Shown in pieces: positions 10,199 to 19,629 of a DNA stretch of 64,000 nucleotides. Source of the stretch: Fen-999 sp035505955 (GTDB taxonomy: Bacteria > Pseudomonadota > Gammaproteobacteria > Burkholderiales > Rhodocyclaceae). Location: contig DATJQH010000137.1 in NCBI GenBank assembly GCA_035505955.1, positions 1-64,000 of the forward strand, written 5' to 3'. The notes under the pieces were generated by a model, which saw only the letters and a program-made list of their open reading frames with translations, made no database searches and was not told the DNA's origin. Position 1 is the stretch's first letter; every line of letters begins with the position of its first letter. The translations under genes were made by a program, and so were the position numbers.

Positions 10199-11854
10199 TC
10201 AGCGCGTTGAGAGCATCTCGCGGGCGTGGCGGCGGGTCGTGTCGGTGATCCTCACGCCGCCAAGCATGCGCGCCACTTCCTCCACGCGCATGTCGGCATC
10301 GAGCACCCTGACGCGGCTGACCGTGTTGCCATCCGCGGTCTCCTTGGCGATCGACCAGTGCCAGTCCGCCTGCGCGGCCACCTGCGGCAAGTGCGTCACG
10401 CACAGCACCTGCCGCTGCCGGCCGAGTCGCGCCAGCATCTTGCCGACGATCTCCGCCACGCGCCCGCCGATACCGACATCCACCTCGTCGAAAATCAGCG
10501 TCGGGGCAATTCCGGCGGTGCTGGCGATGACCTGGATGGCGAGGCCGATGCGCGACAGCTCGCCGCCTGACGCCACCTTGGCAAGCGGACGCAGCGGCTG
10601 GCCCGGATTGGCCGTGACGAGAAAGGCGACGTCCTCGAGGCCGTGTGCCGCGCCTTCCGGCAGCGCCTCGAGCGCGATTTCGAACCGGCCGCCGACCATC
10701 GCCAGCTGCTGCATGCCTTCGGTCACCGCGGCGGAAAGCTCCGCCGCGCCCTTCTTGCGCACAGCAGAAAGCTTTTGCGCCACCTTGAGGTACGCGGTTT
10801 GCGCAGCGCGCTCCCTCTCGGCCAATGCCGCCGGATCGGCTGCCAGCGCCAGTTCGTCGAGCCGCGCCGAGAGTCGCGCCAGCATTTCGGGCAACTCGTC
10901 CGGCGTCACGCGATGCTTGCGCGCAGCCGAGGTCACGGCCTGGATGCGCGCCTCCAGTTCCGCCAACCGCCCCGGCTCAAGATCGAGTCGCTCACGATAG
11001 CGCGACAAGGCGTGCGTCGCCTCACCCAGCTGGATGCGGGCGGCGTCGAGAAGTTCAGCGGGTTCCCGCAACGCCTCGTCGTAGTCGAGCAGCGGCCTCA
11101 GCCGTGCAGCTGCATCGTCGATCTGCGTCGACACGGCCGTCTCGTCCTCGTCGAGGAGCGCCAGCGCCGCCGTGGCGCCTTCCAGCAGGGCCGCTGCGTG
11201 AGCAAGGCGCCGCTGTTCCTGGTTGTCCTCCGCCCAGCCCCGCGCATCGAAGGCCAGCGTGCGCAGTTCCTGTACCTGCCAGTCGAGCGTTTCCTTTTCG
11301 CGCGCCATGGCCGACACGTCCTGCTCGGCCCGCTCGCGCGCCTCGCGCAGGTGCCGCCAGGCGCGAAATTTCTCGGCCGTCTCGACGGCAAGCTGCGTAG
11401 CGCCGATCTGGCTGTCAAGCAGCACGCGCTGCGCATCGCCGCGCAAGAGCGCATGGTAGGCGTGCTGGCCGTGGATGTCGGCGAGGAATTCTCCGGCCTG
11501 ACGAAGCTGCGTCAACGTTGCCGGCGAGCCATTGATCGTCGCACGCGAACGCCCGCCGGCGTCGACAATCCGCCGCATGAGGCACGCGCCATCGGCATCG
11601 AAGTCGCTGGCGCGCAGCCAGGCGCCAAGCGCACCGCCCGCTTCGACATCGAACTCGGCCGACACTTCGGCCCGCTCGGCTCCGGCACGCAGGATGGTGG
11701 CGTCCGCCCGCTCGCCCAGCGCCAGCGCCAGCGCGTCGACGAGGATGGACTTGCCGGCGCCGGTTTCGCCCGTCAGGGCGCCGAAGCCGCTCGCAAAATC
11801 GAGCTCGAGGCGGTCGACGATGACAAAGTCGCGGATGAAGAGTCGGCGCAGCAT
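10199..11854 (-). CDS. recN: DNA repair protein RecN
   Basis: SMC-like ATPase for double-strand break repair, 551 residues as expected. Walker A GETGAGKS lies at about 29-36. A long coiled-coil middle region follows, then the C-terminal ABC-type half with the signature VASGGELSRI and Walker B LIFDEVDVGIGG. It starts 4 bp after the nadK stop, so it is co-transcribed with nadK leftwards from the nadK/hrcA divergent region. Confidence 0.96.
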   Translation of the reverse strand: MLRRLFIRDFVIVDRLELDFASGFGALTGETGAGKSILVDALALALGERADATILRAGAERAEVSAEFDVEAGGALGAWLRASDFDADGACLMRRIVDAGGRSRATINGSPATLTQLRQAGEFLADIHGQHAYHALLRGDAQRVLLDSQIGATQLAVETAEKFRAWRHLREARERAEQDVSAMAREKETLDWQVQELRTLAFDARGWAEDNQEQRRLAHAAALLEGATAALALLDEDETAVSTQIDDAAARLRPLLDYDEALREPAELLDAARIQLGEATHALSRYRERLDLEPGRLAELEARIQAVTSAARKHRVTPDELPEMLARLSARLDELALAADPAALAERERAAQTAYLKVAQKLSAVRKKGAAELSAAVTEGMQQLAMVGGRFEIALEALPEGAAHGLEDVAFLVTANPGQPLRPLAKVASGGELSRIGLAIQVIASTAGIAPTLIFDEVDVGIGGRVAEIVGKMLARLGRQRQVLCVTHLPQVAAQADWHWSIAKETADGNTVSRVRVLDADMRVEEVARMLGGVRITDTTRRHAREMLSTR

Positions 11855-11858
11855 GGCG

Positions 11859-12749
11859 TCAGTGCTTGGGCGCCTCGCTCCAGTGCAGCTTGCCGCGCAG
11901 CATGGCGTAGTAGCTGTAGCCGGGCGGATGCAGCAACGTCACCGTCAGCGGCGAGCGGACGACGCGCAGCCGGTCGCCGGCGCGGACATCGTAGCGCTCC
12001 ACCGCATCGAAGTGCACCCGGGCGTCGTGTGTCGAAATCAGGGTCACTTCGACCGTGCAATCGTCGCTGATGGTGATCGGCCTGTTCGACAGCGCGTGCG
12101 GACACAACGGCACGAGGCCGATTCCGGCCACCATGGGATGCAGGATCGGACCGTTGGCCGAAAGGGAGTAGGCCGTCGAACCCGTCGGGGTAGCAACGAT
12201 CAGGCCGTCGGCGCGCAGCAGATACAGGAACTCGCCGTCGACTTCGACCTTCATCTCGATCATGCGGCCGAGATCGCCCTTGTTCACCACGACCTCATTG
12301 AACGCCGGGCTGCCGCACAAGCGCACGCCATCACGCCAGATCTCGCCCTCCAGCAGTACGCGCCGGTCGGCCGCGAACCGCCCCGCCAGGAGATCGCCAA
12401 TGCCGGTCAGCATTTCGTTGTGGGCGATGTCGGTCATGAAGCCGAGCCGCCCCTGGTTTACGCCGGCCAGGGGCACGCCGAACGCGGCCAATTGTCGCGC
12501 CGCATACAGCATGGTGCCATCCCCGCCCATCACGATGGCCACATCGGCCTCGCCGCCCATGGTCTCGTAGCTGGCCGCGGCGGCGCCGGCCGTGCCGATC
12601 TGCCGGGCAAGCTCTTCCTCCACCAGCAGCCGCACGCCACGGGCGCGCAGGAGATCGGCCAGAAGGGGCAGCGCGGCCGCCACTTCTGGGCTGTGGTACT
12701 TGCCGATTACTGCGGCAGTTCGTATTGGCTTTGTGAACGGTGTGGTCAT
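11859..12749 (-). CDS. nadK: NAD kinase
   Basis: Phosphorylates NAD+ to NADP+ in the cytoplasm. The 296 residues contain the diagnostic MGGDGTML motif (about 75-82), NQGRLGFMTD, and the conserved GSTAYSLSANGPI region. It is divergent from hrcA with only 44 bp between the starts, so both promoters must be compact or overlapping. No clear Shine-Dalgarno sequence precedes the ATG. recN follows directly. Confidence 0.97.
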   Translation of the reverse strand: MTTPFTKPIRTAAVIGKYHSPEVAAALPLLADLLRARGVRLLVEEELARQIGTAGAAAASYETMGGEADVAIVMGGDGTMLYAARQLAAFGVPLAGVNQGRLGFMTDIAHNEMLTGIGDLLAGRFAADRRVLLEGEIWRDGVRLCGSPAFNEVVVNKGDLGRMIEMKVEVDGEFLYLLRADGLIVATPTGSTAYSLSANGPILHPMVAGIGLVPLCPHALSNRPITISDDCTVEVTLISTHDARVHFDAVERYDVRAGDRLRVVRSPLTVTLLHPPGYSYYAMLRGKLHWSEAPKH

Positions 12750-12793
12750 GGTTTTTGATTAAACCATATCTTGTTTCCCGCTAAAATCGCCAT

Positions 12794-13813
12794 ATGCTCG
12801 ATCGTCGTGCCCAGTCCTTGCTCAAGACCCTGATCGAACGGTACATCGTCGAAGGACAACCGGTCGGTTCGCGCACCCTTTCGCGCCATTCCGGGCTCGA
12901 ACTTTCGCCCGCCACGATCCGCAATGTCATGTCGGATCTGGAGGAACTGGGCTTCATCGCCAGCCCGCACACGTCTGCCGGCAGGATACCGACACCCAAG
13001 GGCTACCGGCTGTTCGTGGATACATTGCTCACGGTACAGCCCCTGGGACGCCATCAGATATCGGAAATTCGCGAGGCAATCCAGCCCGACCAGCCCCAGC
13101 GGCTGATCAGCCATGCCTCGCAATTGCTCTCGGAACTGACCCATTTCGCCGGCGTCGTCGTGGCGCCGCGACGGCAGTTGCCGCGCATCAGGCAGATCGA
13201 GTTCCTCAGTCTCTCGGACACGCGCATCCTGCTCATCATCGTCACCAGCGAAGGGGACGTGCAGAACCGGATCCTCTTCACGCAGCGCCGCTATACGCAG
13301 GCCGAGCTCGCGACGGCGGCAAACATCCTGACCGAGCATTTCGCAGGCCTCGACTTCCAGCAGATCCGCCTGCGCCTTCAGGACGAACTGAAACAACTGC
13401 GTTCCGACATGGTCGAGCTGATGAGCGCCGCGGTCGAGGCGGGAAGCGAGGCGGTTGCGGATGCGGGCGCACAGTACGTGATCAGCGGCGAGCGGAACCT
13501 GCTCGGCGTCGAGGACCTGTCGTCGAACATGGACCGCCTGCGCCGCCTGTTCGACCTCTTCGAGCGGAAGACCGGGCTCATGGAACTCCTCGACCTGTCG
13601 AGCCGGGCCGACGGCGTGCAAGTTTTCATCGGCGGCGAATCCGGCATTGCCTCGCTGGACGAATGCAGCGTCGTTGCCGCACCGTACGAGGTCGATGGCG
13701 AAGTAATCGGGACGATCGGCGTCATCGGGCCCACGCGCATGGCCTACGAGCGCGTGATCCCGATCGTGGACATCACGGCAAGACTCCTGGCCAGCGCCCT
13801 GTCGGCTCCGTGA
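12794..13813 (+). CDS. hrcA: heat-inducible transcription repressor HrcA
   Basis: Repressor that in many bacteria binds CIRCE elements upstream of chaperone operons. The 339 residues have an N-terminal winged helix (SPATIRNVMSDLEELGF, SAGRIPTPKGYR) and the C-terminal HrcA domain (VQVFIGGE, IGVIGPTRM). A -10-like TAAAAT at 12782-12787 lies 7 bp before the ATG and there is no ribosome site, so the message may be nearly leaderless. No CIRCE palindrome is visible upstream of grpE or dnaK here; those genes carry sigma-32 promoters. hemH overlaps its stop codon. Confidence 0.96.
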   Translation: MLDRRAQSLLKTLIERYIVEGQPVGSRTLSRHSGLELSPATIRNVMSDLEELGFIASPHTSAGRIPTPKGYRLFVDTLLTVQPLGRHQISEIREAIQPDQPQRLISHASQLLSELTHFAGVVVAPRRQLPRIRQIEFLSLSDTRILLIIVTSEGDVQNRILFTQRRYTQAELATAANILTEHFAGLDFQQIRLRLQDELKQLRSDMVELMSAAVEAGSEAVADAGAQYVISGERNLLGVEDLSSNMDRLRRLFDLFERKTGLMELLDLSSRADGVQVFIGGESGIASLDECSVVAAPYEVDGEVIGTIGVIGPTRMAYERVIPIVDITARLLASALSAP

Positions 13814-14784
13814 GCACCGCCATCCTGCTGGTCAACCTCGGCACGCCGGAAGCGCCCACGGCGGCGGCGCTGAGGATCTACCTCGCCGAATTCCTCGCCG
13901 ACCGTCGAGTCGTGGATCTGCCGCGCGCAATCTGGTGGCCGGTCCTGCACGGCATCGTCCTGCGCACGCGCCCCGAAAAGTCGGCCGCCAAGTACGCGCG
14001 CATCTGGACGCGCGACGGCTCGCCGCTCCGGCTGCACACCGAGCGGCAAGCCAAGCTCGTCAAGGGCCTGCTCGGTCACCACGGCTACCAGGACATCACT
14101 GCAACGTGGGCCATGCGCTACGGCCAGCCATCGATCGCCTCGGTACTCGACGGACTTGCAGGCAGCGGAGTGCGCCAGGTACTCGTCCTGCCGCTCTATC
14201 CCCAATACGCGGGCAGCAGCACGGGCAGCACCGAGGATGCCCTTGCCGCGTGGCAGCGTCGCCATCCCGACGGGCCGGCAATCCTGACGGTACGCGATTA
14301 TCACGACCACTCCGGTTACATCTCCGTCCTCGCGCAGACCGTGCGCGACCACTGGATGGCCCATGGCCGCGCCGAGCAACTCGTAATGAGCTTCCATGGC
14401 ATACCGACACGCGCCGTGCGTCGCGGCGATCCCTATGCCGACCAATGTCGGCGCACCGCGGAACTGCTTGCCACGGACCTCAACCTGCCCCGGGACACGT
14501 GGCAGATGACCTTCCAGTCGCGCTTTGGCGCCGCCGAGTGGCTGCAACCCTACACGCAGCCGACACTCGAACGCCTGGCACGCCAGGGCATAAGGCGGGT
14601 GGACGTGATCTGTCCAGGCTTTGCAGGCGACTGCCTGGAAACCCTCGAAGAGATCGGCATCGAATGCCGCGACGCCTACCTCGCCGCCGGCGGCCGCGAG
14701 TTCCGCTACATCCCCTGCCTCAACGAACGGCCGGACTGGATTGCGGCTCTGACGGACGTCGCGCTCAAGCGCCTGGGCGCCTGA
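13810..14784 (+). CDS. hemH: ferrochelatase
   Basis: Inserts Fe2+ into protoporphyrin IX, the last step of haem synthesis. The 324 residues begin VSTAILLVNLGTPEAP and contain the catalytic His in SFHGIP (about residue 196) and CPGFAGDCLETLEEI towards the C-terminus. The start is GTG 13810, overlapping the hrcA stop as GTGA, which indicates translational coupling. Haem supply is relevant to the multihaem cytochromes encoded nearby, but it is a core gene. Elsewhere in the class grpE-dnaK often follow; here they are about 17 kb away. Confidence 0.96.
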   Translation: MSTAILLVNLGTPEAPTAAALRIYLAEFLADRRVVDLPRAIWWPVLHGIVLRTRPEKSAAKYARIWTRDGSPLRLHTERQAKLVKGLLGHHGYQDITATWAMRYGQPSIASVLDGLAGSGVRQVLVLPLYPQYAGSSTGSTEDALAAWQRRHPDGPAILTVRDYHDHSGYISVLAQTVRDHWMAHGRAEQLVMSFHGIPTRAVRRGDPYADQCRRTAELLATDLNLPRDTWQMTFQSRFGAAEWLQPYTQPTLERLARQGIRRVDVICPGFAGDCLETLEEIGIECRDAYLAAGGREFRYIPCLNERPDWIAALTDVALKRLGA

Positions 14785-14796
14785 GCCGGCACTGCC

Positions 14797-15135
14797 TCAA
14801 CGATCCCAGTGGAACGTGTGCAACACACGGTGCAAGACCGGCGTGACGATGATGGCTGCCGTAACGATGAACACGAGTCCCGCATACAGCGCATAGGCGC
14901 CGGCGAACAGCTTGCCTGCGTCGGTTTGTGGAGCGTTGACCGGGCCCATGCCGCCGAGCAGCATGGCGGCGTTCAGGAACGCGTCAAGCCAGCCAAAGCC
15001 CTCGGTCACCACGTACCCGATCATGCCAATGGCAAGCGAGATCGACAGAAACACCATGGCGACAGCGACATGACCTGCAACACGCCGTACAAAACTGCCC
15101 CGCGATACCGGTGGTTGCCTACTGGATTCGTACAC
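14797..15135 (-). CDS. small integral membrane protein of unknown function
   Basis: A 112-residue protein with two to three hydrophobic segments: about 22-45, a short re-entrant-like stretch around 60-65, and about 78-98. The central motif LLGGMGPV between two spans is reminiscent of the pore-loop position of two-TM ion channels, but it lacks the TVGYG filter, so channel function is not established. It starts with GTG 15135 (a later start is possible) and converges on hemH with 12 bp between stops. I do not recognise a named family. Confidence 0.65.
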   Translation of the reverse strand: MYESSRQPPVSRGSFVRRVAGHVAVAMVFLSISLAIGMIGYVVTEGFGWLDAFLNAAMLLGGMGPVNAPQTDAGKLFAGAYALYAGLVFIVTAAIIVTPVLHRVLHTFHWDR

Positions 15136-15297
15136 AATTGTGCGGCTTCGAGTCGTCTATCTGCAACAATGTAGCGCAAGCGCGGCGGTCGAAAACGTTT
15201 CATGCGCGCGGCCACATAACTTTCGCGATATAGTCTCACTGCTAAGATGGTTGCGGTCAATTGCTCGGTTGATGACCGCCCCAAGAGGGAGAAAGCT

Positions 15298-15744
15298 GTG
15301 AACAGAACGATATTGCTGGTCGAAGACAACCCCGACGACGAGTTCCTGGCTCTGCGGGCCTTGCACAAGAACAATGTCGCGAACGAGGTCATCGTCGCGC
15401 GCGACGGACTGGAAGCGCTGGAGTACCTGTTCGGCGAGGGTGCACGGGCAGGCAAACCGCCCTTGCAACCGGAAGTGATCCTGCTGGATCTAAAACTGCC
15501 CAAGATCGACGGGATCGAAGTTCTACGCCGGGTACGCGCGGACGAACGCACGCGCCGCATCCCAACCGTGATCCTGACCACTTCGGGCGAAACAGTGGAC
15601 ATCGAGGCCAGTTACGACAACGGCTGCAACAGCTACATTCGCAAGCCCGTTGATTTCGAGCAGTTCATCGAGGCCGTGCGCCAACTGGGCCTTTACTGGC
15701 TGGTCCTCAACAAGACGGCACAGTCCGACACGCTCGCTTCCTGA
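15298..15744 (+). CDS. stand-alone response regulator receiver (Rcp1-like)
   Basis: Single CheY-like receiver domain of 148 residues without an output domain. The acidic pocket is EDNPDDE near the N-terminus, the phospho-acceptor Asp is in VILLDLKLPKIDG, the Thr/Ser is in ILTTSGE and the Lys is in YIRKPVDFEQF. The N-terminus and C-terminal helix resemble Rcp1-type regulators that pair with phytochrome-like kinases; the kinase at 22791-24302 has a HisKA of that kind. The start GTG 15298 is preceded by AGGGAG at 6 nt. It is the first gene of the six-gene cluster, 5 bp before the GGDEF/EAL gene. Confidence 0.88.
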   Translation: MNRTILLVEDNPDDEFLALRALHKNNVANEVIVARDGLEALEYLFGEGARAGKPPLQPEVILLDLKLPKIDGIEVLRRVRADERTRRIPTVILTTSGETVDIEASYDNGCNSYIRKPVDFEQFIEAVRQLGLYWLVLNKTAQSDTLAS

Positions 15745-15749
15745 CCGGC

Positions 15750-17465
15750 ATGCCGGAAGGCCTCATCAAGCTGCTGTTCGCCGAGGACGTCGAGGACGAC
15801 GTCGTCCTCATCCTGCGCGAACTGCGCCGGAACGGACTGCGGGTCGAGCACCAGCGAGTAGACTCCGCAGCGACAATGCGCGCCGCGCTTGCCGCGCACG
15901 ATTGGGATGTCGTCATCACCGATCACAACATGCCCGGATTCGATTCGGGCGCCGCCCTGGAGATCGTGCGCCGCCACGACCCGGACCTGCCGGTGATCAT
16001 CGTCTCGGGCACCATCGGCGAAGAAATGGCCGTCGAGGCCATGCGCATGGGTGCAAAAGACTACATCATGAAGAACAACCTGCGTCGCCTCGTGCCCGCG
16101 ATAAGGCGCGAACTCGACGACGCGGGCGCCCGGCAAGCCCGGCGCAGCGCCGAAGCGGCGATCCAGCATCTGGCCATGCACGATGCCCTGACCGGGCTGC
16201 GCAACCGCGCCAGTTTTCTCGCGGCGCTGGAAGGCCTGCTGAATCAAGCCCGACACGAGGACGGGCAGCACAGCCTGCTGTTTCTCGACCTGGACCAGTT
16301 CAAGATCGTCAATGACACTTGCGGCCACCTCGCGGGCGACGAGATGCTCAAGCAACTGTCGGAAGTGCTGCACCGGCCGATCCGCGGCAGTGACCTTCTG
16401 GCGCGCGTCGGCGGTGACGAATTCTGCATCCTGCTGGAAAACTGCGTGCTGGACCGGGCTCGCAGTGTCGCCGAAACCTTGCGCACGGCGGTCCATGATT
16501 TTCGCTTCCTGTGGAATGGCAAAGTGTTTTCGGTCGGCGTCAGCATCGGCATCGTCGCCATCGACAAGCACAGCGGCAGCGCCAACGACATCCTGAGCGC
16601 AGCCGACATGGCCTGTTACGCGGCCAAGGATCGCGGTCGGGACGCCATCCACGTCTATGAGCGCAATGACCAGGAAATGACCCGCCGCCGCGGCGAAATG
16701 GACTGGGTGAGCCGCATCGACGATGCCTTGCACGCCAACCGTTTTCGCCTGTGGCGCCAGCCGATACGTCTGCTTGGCGGTGTCGGAGGGATTCACCATT
16801 ACGAACTGCTGCTGCGCATGCTCGACCCGGACGGCAATGTCGTGCTGCCCGGCGCCTTCCTGCCCGCGGCGGAACGCTACGACCGCATGCGCGACATCGA
16901 CCGCTGGGTGATCGACAATGGGCTGCGATACATTGGAACCCACCGGGAGTCGGGGGACCAGTTCCACGCGATCAACCTGTCTGGCGGCTCCCTGAGCGAC
17001 GACAGCCTGCGCGAATTCGTCGGCGACCGGATCGCAGCGTATGGCGTCGATCCGCGCGGCATCTGCTTCGAGATCACGGAAACGGTCGCCATCGGGAACT
17101 TCCAGGCCGCAGTCGATTTCATGCAAAACCTGCGCGGCATCGGCTGCCGTTTCGCGCTGGACGATTTCGGCAGCGGGCTGAGTTCGTTCGCATACTTGAA
17201 GTCACTGCCCGTCGACTTCATCAAGATCGACGGCAAGTTCATCCGCAACCTGCGCAGCGATCCCATGGACCGGGCGATCGTCGAAGCCATCCACCGCGTT
17301 GCACACGTTGCCAGCCTGCGCACGATCGCCGAATTCGTGGAGGATTCGGCCCTGATCGACATCCTCGAAGGGATCGGGGTTGACTTCGCGCAGGGATACG
17401 GCGTCGGCCGGCCGGAACCCCTGCAAATCCCGGAACGAACCATCGCGGCCACTGCAACTTCCTAG
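15750..17465 (+). CDS. response regulator with GGDEF and EAL domains (c-di-GMP turnover)
   Basis: A 571-residue cytoplasmic regulator. The N-terminal receiver (about 1-125) has its acceptor Asp in VITDHNMPG. The GGDEF domain (about 145-300) has an intact VGGDEF active site. The EAL domain (about 320-560) has the signature as YELLLRM plus DDFGSG. Both diguanylate cyclase and phosphodiesterase signatures look intact, so the net activity is uncertain and may depend on phosphorylation. It follows the stand-alone receiver by 5 bp and precedes the TonB receptor pair by 25 bp. The kinase at the end of the cluster is a likely phosphodonor. Confidence 0.92.
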   Translation: MPEGLIKLLFAEDVEDDVVLILRELRRNGLRVEHQRVDSAATMRAALAAHDWDVVITDHNMPGFDSGAALEIVRRHDPDLPVIIVSGTIGEEMAVEAMRMGAKDYIMKNNLRRLVPAIRRELDDAGARQARRSAEAAIQHLAMHDALTGLRNRASFLAALEGLLNQARHEDGQHSLLFLDLDQFKIVNDTCGHLAGDEMLKQLSEVLHRPIRGSDLLARVGGDEFCILLENCVLDRARSVAETLRTAVHDFRFLWNGKVFSVGVSIGIVAIDKHSGSANDILSAADMACYAAKDRGRDAIHVYERNDQEMTRRRGEMDWVSRIDDALHANRFRLWRQPIRLLGGVGGIHHYELLLRMLDPDGNVVLPGAFLPAAERYDRMRDIDRWVIDNGLRYIGTHRESGDQFHAINLSGGSLSDDSLREFVGDRIAAYGVDPRGICFEITETVAIGNFQAAVDFMQNLRGIGCRFALDDFGSGLSSFAYLKSLPVDFIKIDGKFIRNLRSDPMDRAIVEAIHRVAHVASLRTIAEFVEDSALIDILEGIGVDFAQGYGVGRPEPLQIPERTIAATATS

Positions 17466-17490
17466 GACCGGGTCGAGGGAGGAAGAGCAG

Positions 17491-19629
17491 ATGAGGACCG
17501 ATCCCCGCCACGCGTTACATGTCTTCCTCCTGGCCGCCTGCGCACTGCCCGCCGCGGCCCACGCGGATGATCCGATCTTGCTCATGTTGTCTGGCGACGA
17601 GCAACTCGTCAGCATCGCAACGGGATCGCCGCGACCCGTATCGAAAGCTCCATCGGTCGCCACGGTCATTACTGCGGACGACATCAAGGCCACAGGCGCC
17701 ACCACGTTGAGCGAGATCCTCGAGACGGTACCCGGCGTGCATGTGTCGCGCAATGGCTTCCTTTGGCAACCGCTGTATTCGATCCGGGGCATTCTTACCG
17801 CCAATAACCCGGAAGTGCTTGTACTGATCAACGGCATTCCAATCACCAGCGGGTTTTACGGCGATCGAGGTCGGATGATCGTAGACCTGCCGCTGGAGAG
17901 TGTATCTAGGATCGAGGTCATACGCGGACCCGGCTCGGCCCTGTATGGCGCCGAAGCGGTGTCCGGCGTCATCAATATTGTCACCAAGACAGCCGGGGAG
18001 ATCGACGGCACGGAATCGGGCTTGCGCGCGGGCTCGTTCGAGACTTACGACGCCTGGGTGCAGCATGGTGGCCGCTGGAGTGAAGTCAACGTTGCCGGTT
18101 ATCTGCACCTGGGTTCGACGGAGGGTTATCGCCGCACAATCGCTGCCGACGCACAGACTGCTCTCGACAGGACTTTCGGCACCCACGCTTCGCTTGCGCC
18201 TGGACCGCTGAACGTCGGTCGCGACAGCATCGATGCCCGCCTCGACTTGTCCGGCGACAAATGGCGCTTCCGCGTAGGCTACATCGACCGCAACCATGCA
18301 CAAACCGGCACGGGAGTCGCGGACGCGCTCGATCCGCTGACCGAAGGGCACGGTACCTACACCAGTGCCGACCTCACCTGGCACGACGCCAGGTTCACCG
18401 AAAACTGGTCAGTCACCGCGCAGGCTAGCTACTACGACATCGCAGAGGAAAACACCGATGTCACATTGTTCCCGGCCGGCTCGGCATTGCCCCTTGCACT
18501 CCCCGGTGGCACAGGGTCGTCCATCGGCATGGTCGGACGGCCGCAGCACTGGGAACGCCAGGAGCGCCTGAGCATTTCCGGCCTCTATGGCGGATTCGAG
18601 AAGCACAAGCTGCGCCTCGGAGCGGGCTACAACTTCGACGACCTGTACAAGGTCACCGAGACCAAGAACTTCACGTACATGAACGTTCCTGGCATCGGCT
18701 ACGTGCCGGTCTGCGTGGACCTTGCATGTTCGATGGTCACGGCCACACAGGCCAACGGCCTCCTGTTCCTCGCGCCGCATTCGCGCAACTTGCTCTATGC
18801 GTACGCTCAGGACGAATGGTCCCTGGCGCCCGACTGGACCCTGACCGCGGGGGTGCGCCGCGACGACTACTCCGATTTCGGCGGCACCACCAACCCGCGC
18901 GTCGCGCTGGTCTGGGATACGGCCTACAACCTGACCACCAAGCTCATGGTCGGCCGCGCGTTCCGCGCACCCTCGTTCGTCGAGTTGTATGACATCAACA
19001 ACCCGGCCGCGCTGGGCAACCCGGAACTGAAGCCGGAAGCCATCGACACGACGGAACTGGCGTTCGCCTGGCAGGCAAGGCCCGGGCTGCGGACCGGCCT
19101 CAGTATGTTCCACTACCGGATGCGGGATGTCATCCGCCTGACGGCAAACGCCGACCCGACAACCGGGAGCACGTTCCGGAACGCCGGCGCGCAGACCGGC
19201 AATGGCTTCGAACTGGAGTTCACCTGGGACGCCGCGACGGACGTGAAGTTGTCCGGCAACTATGCCTACCAGCGGTCGATAGACGAAACCACCCATCAGG
19301 ATGCGGGACTGGCGCCGCACAACCGCGTCTACTTGCGCGCCGACTGGGCGTTCGCCGCCGGCTGGACGATCTCCGGGCAAGTCAATCGCGTTGCCGATCG
19401 CAAGCGCCAGGCGGGCGACACGCGCGCGCCGATCGCCGACTACACGACGACTGACTTGACCCTGCGGACGACTAAGCTGCACAAGGACGTTGAACTCGCC
19501 TTTTCGGTGCGCAACCTGTTCAACGTCGACGCGCGCGAACCAACCGCGGCGGCGGCGGCCATCAATCTGCCCTACGACCTGCCGCTGCCCCGACGCAGCT
19601 TCTTCGCCGAACTGACGTACCGATTGTGA
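17491..19629 (+). CDS. TonB-dependent outer-membrane receptor, paralogue 1
   Basis: A 712-residue outer-membrane beta-barrel receptor with signal peptide (cut near AHA-D, residue 26), plug domain (about 50-165; SRIEVIRGPGSALYG and SGVINIVTK) and a 22-strand-type barrel ending in FFAELTYRL with the usual C-terminal aromatic/Leu residue. The mature N-terminus EQLVSIATG may be the TonB-box region. A Cys pair (PVCVDLACS) sits in a predicted extracellular loop. The ATG at 17491 has GGGAGGA upstream. Its stop overlaps the start of paralogue 2 (GTGA). The substrate is unknown; neighbours suggest signalling rather than iron uptake. Confidence 0.9.
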   Translation: MRTDPRHALHVFLLAACALPAAAHADDPILLMLSGDEQLVSIATGSPRPVSKAPSVATVITADDIKATGATTLSEILETVPGVHVSRNGFLWQPLYSIRGILTANNPEVLVLINGIPITSGFYGDRGRMIVDLPLESVSRIEVIRGPGSALYGAEAVSGVINIVTKTAGEIDGTESGLRAGSFETYDAWVQHGGRWSEVNVAGYLHLGSTEGYRRTIAADAQTALDRTFGTHASLAPGPLNVGRDSIDARLDLSGDKWRFRVGYIDRNHAQTGTGVADALDPLTEGHGTYTSADLTWHDARFTENWSVTAQASYYDIAEENTDVTLFPAGSALPLALPGGTGSSIGMVGRPQHWERQERLSISGLYGGFEKHKLRLGAGYNFDDLYKVTETKNFTYMNVPGIGYVPVCVDLACSMVTATQANGLLFLAPHSRNLLYAYAQDEWSLAPDWTLTAGVRRDDYSDFGGTTNPRVALVWDTAYNLTTKLMVGRAFRAPSFVELYDINNPAALGNPELKPEAIDTTELAFAWQARPGLRTGLSMFHYRMRDVIRLTANADPTTGSTFRNAGAQTGNGFELEFTWDAATDVKLSGNYAYQRSIDETTHQDAGLAPHNRVYLRADWAFAAGWTISGQVNRVADRKRQAGDTRAPIADYTTTDLTLRTTKLHKDVELAFSVRNLFNVDAREPTAAAAAINLPYDLPLPRRSFFAELTYRL

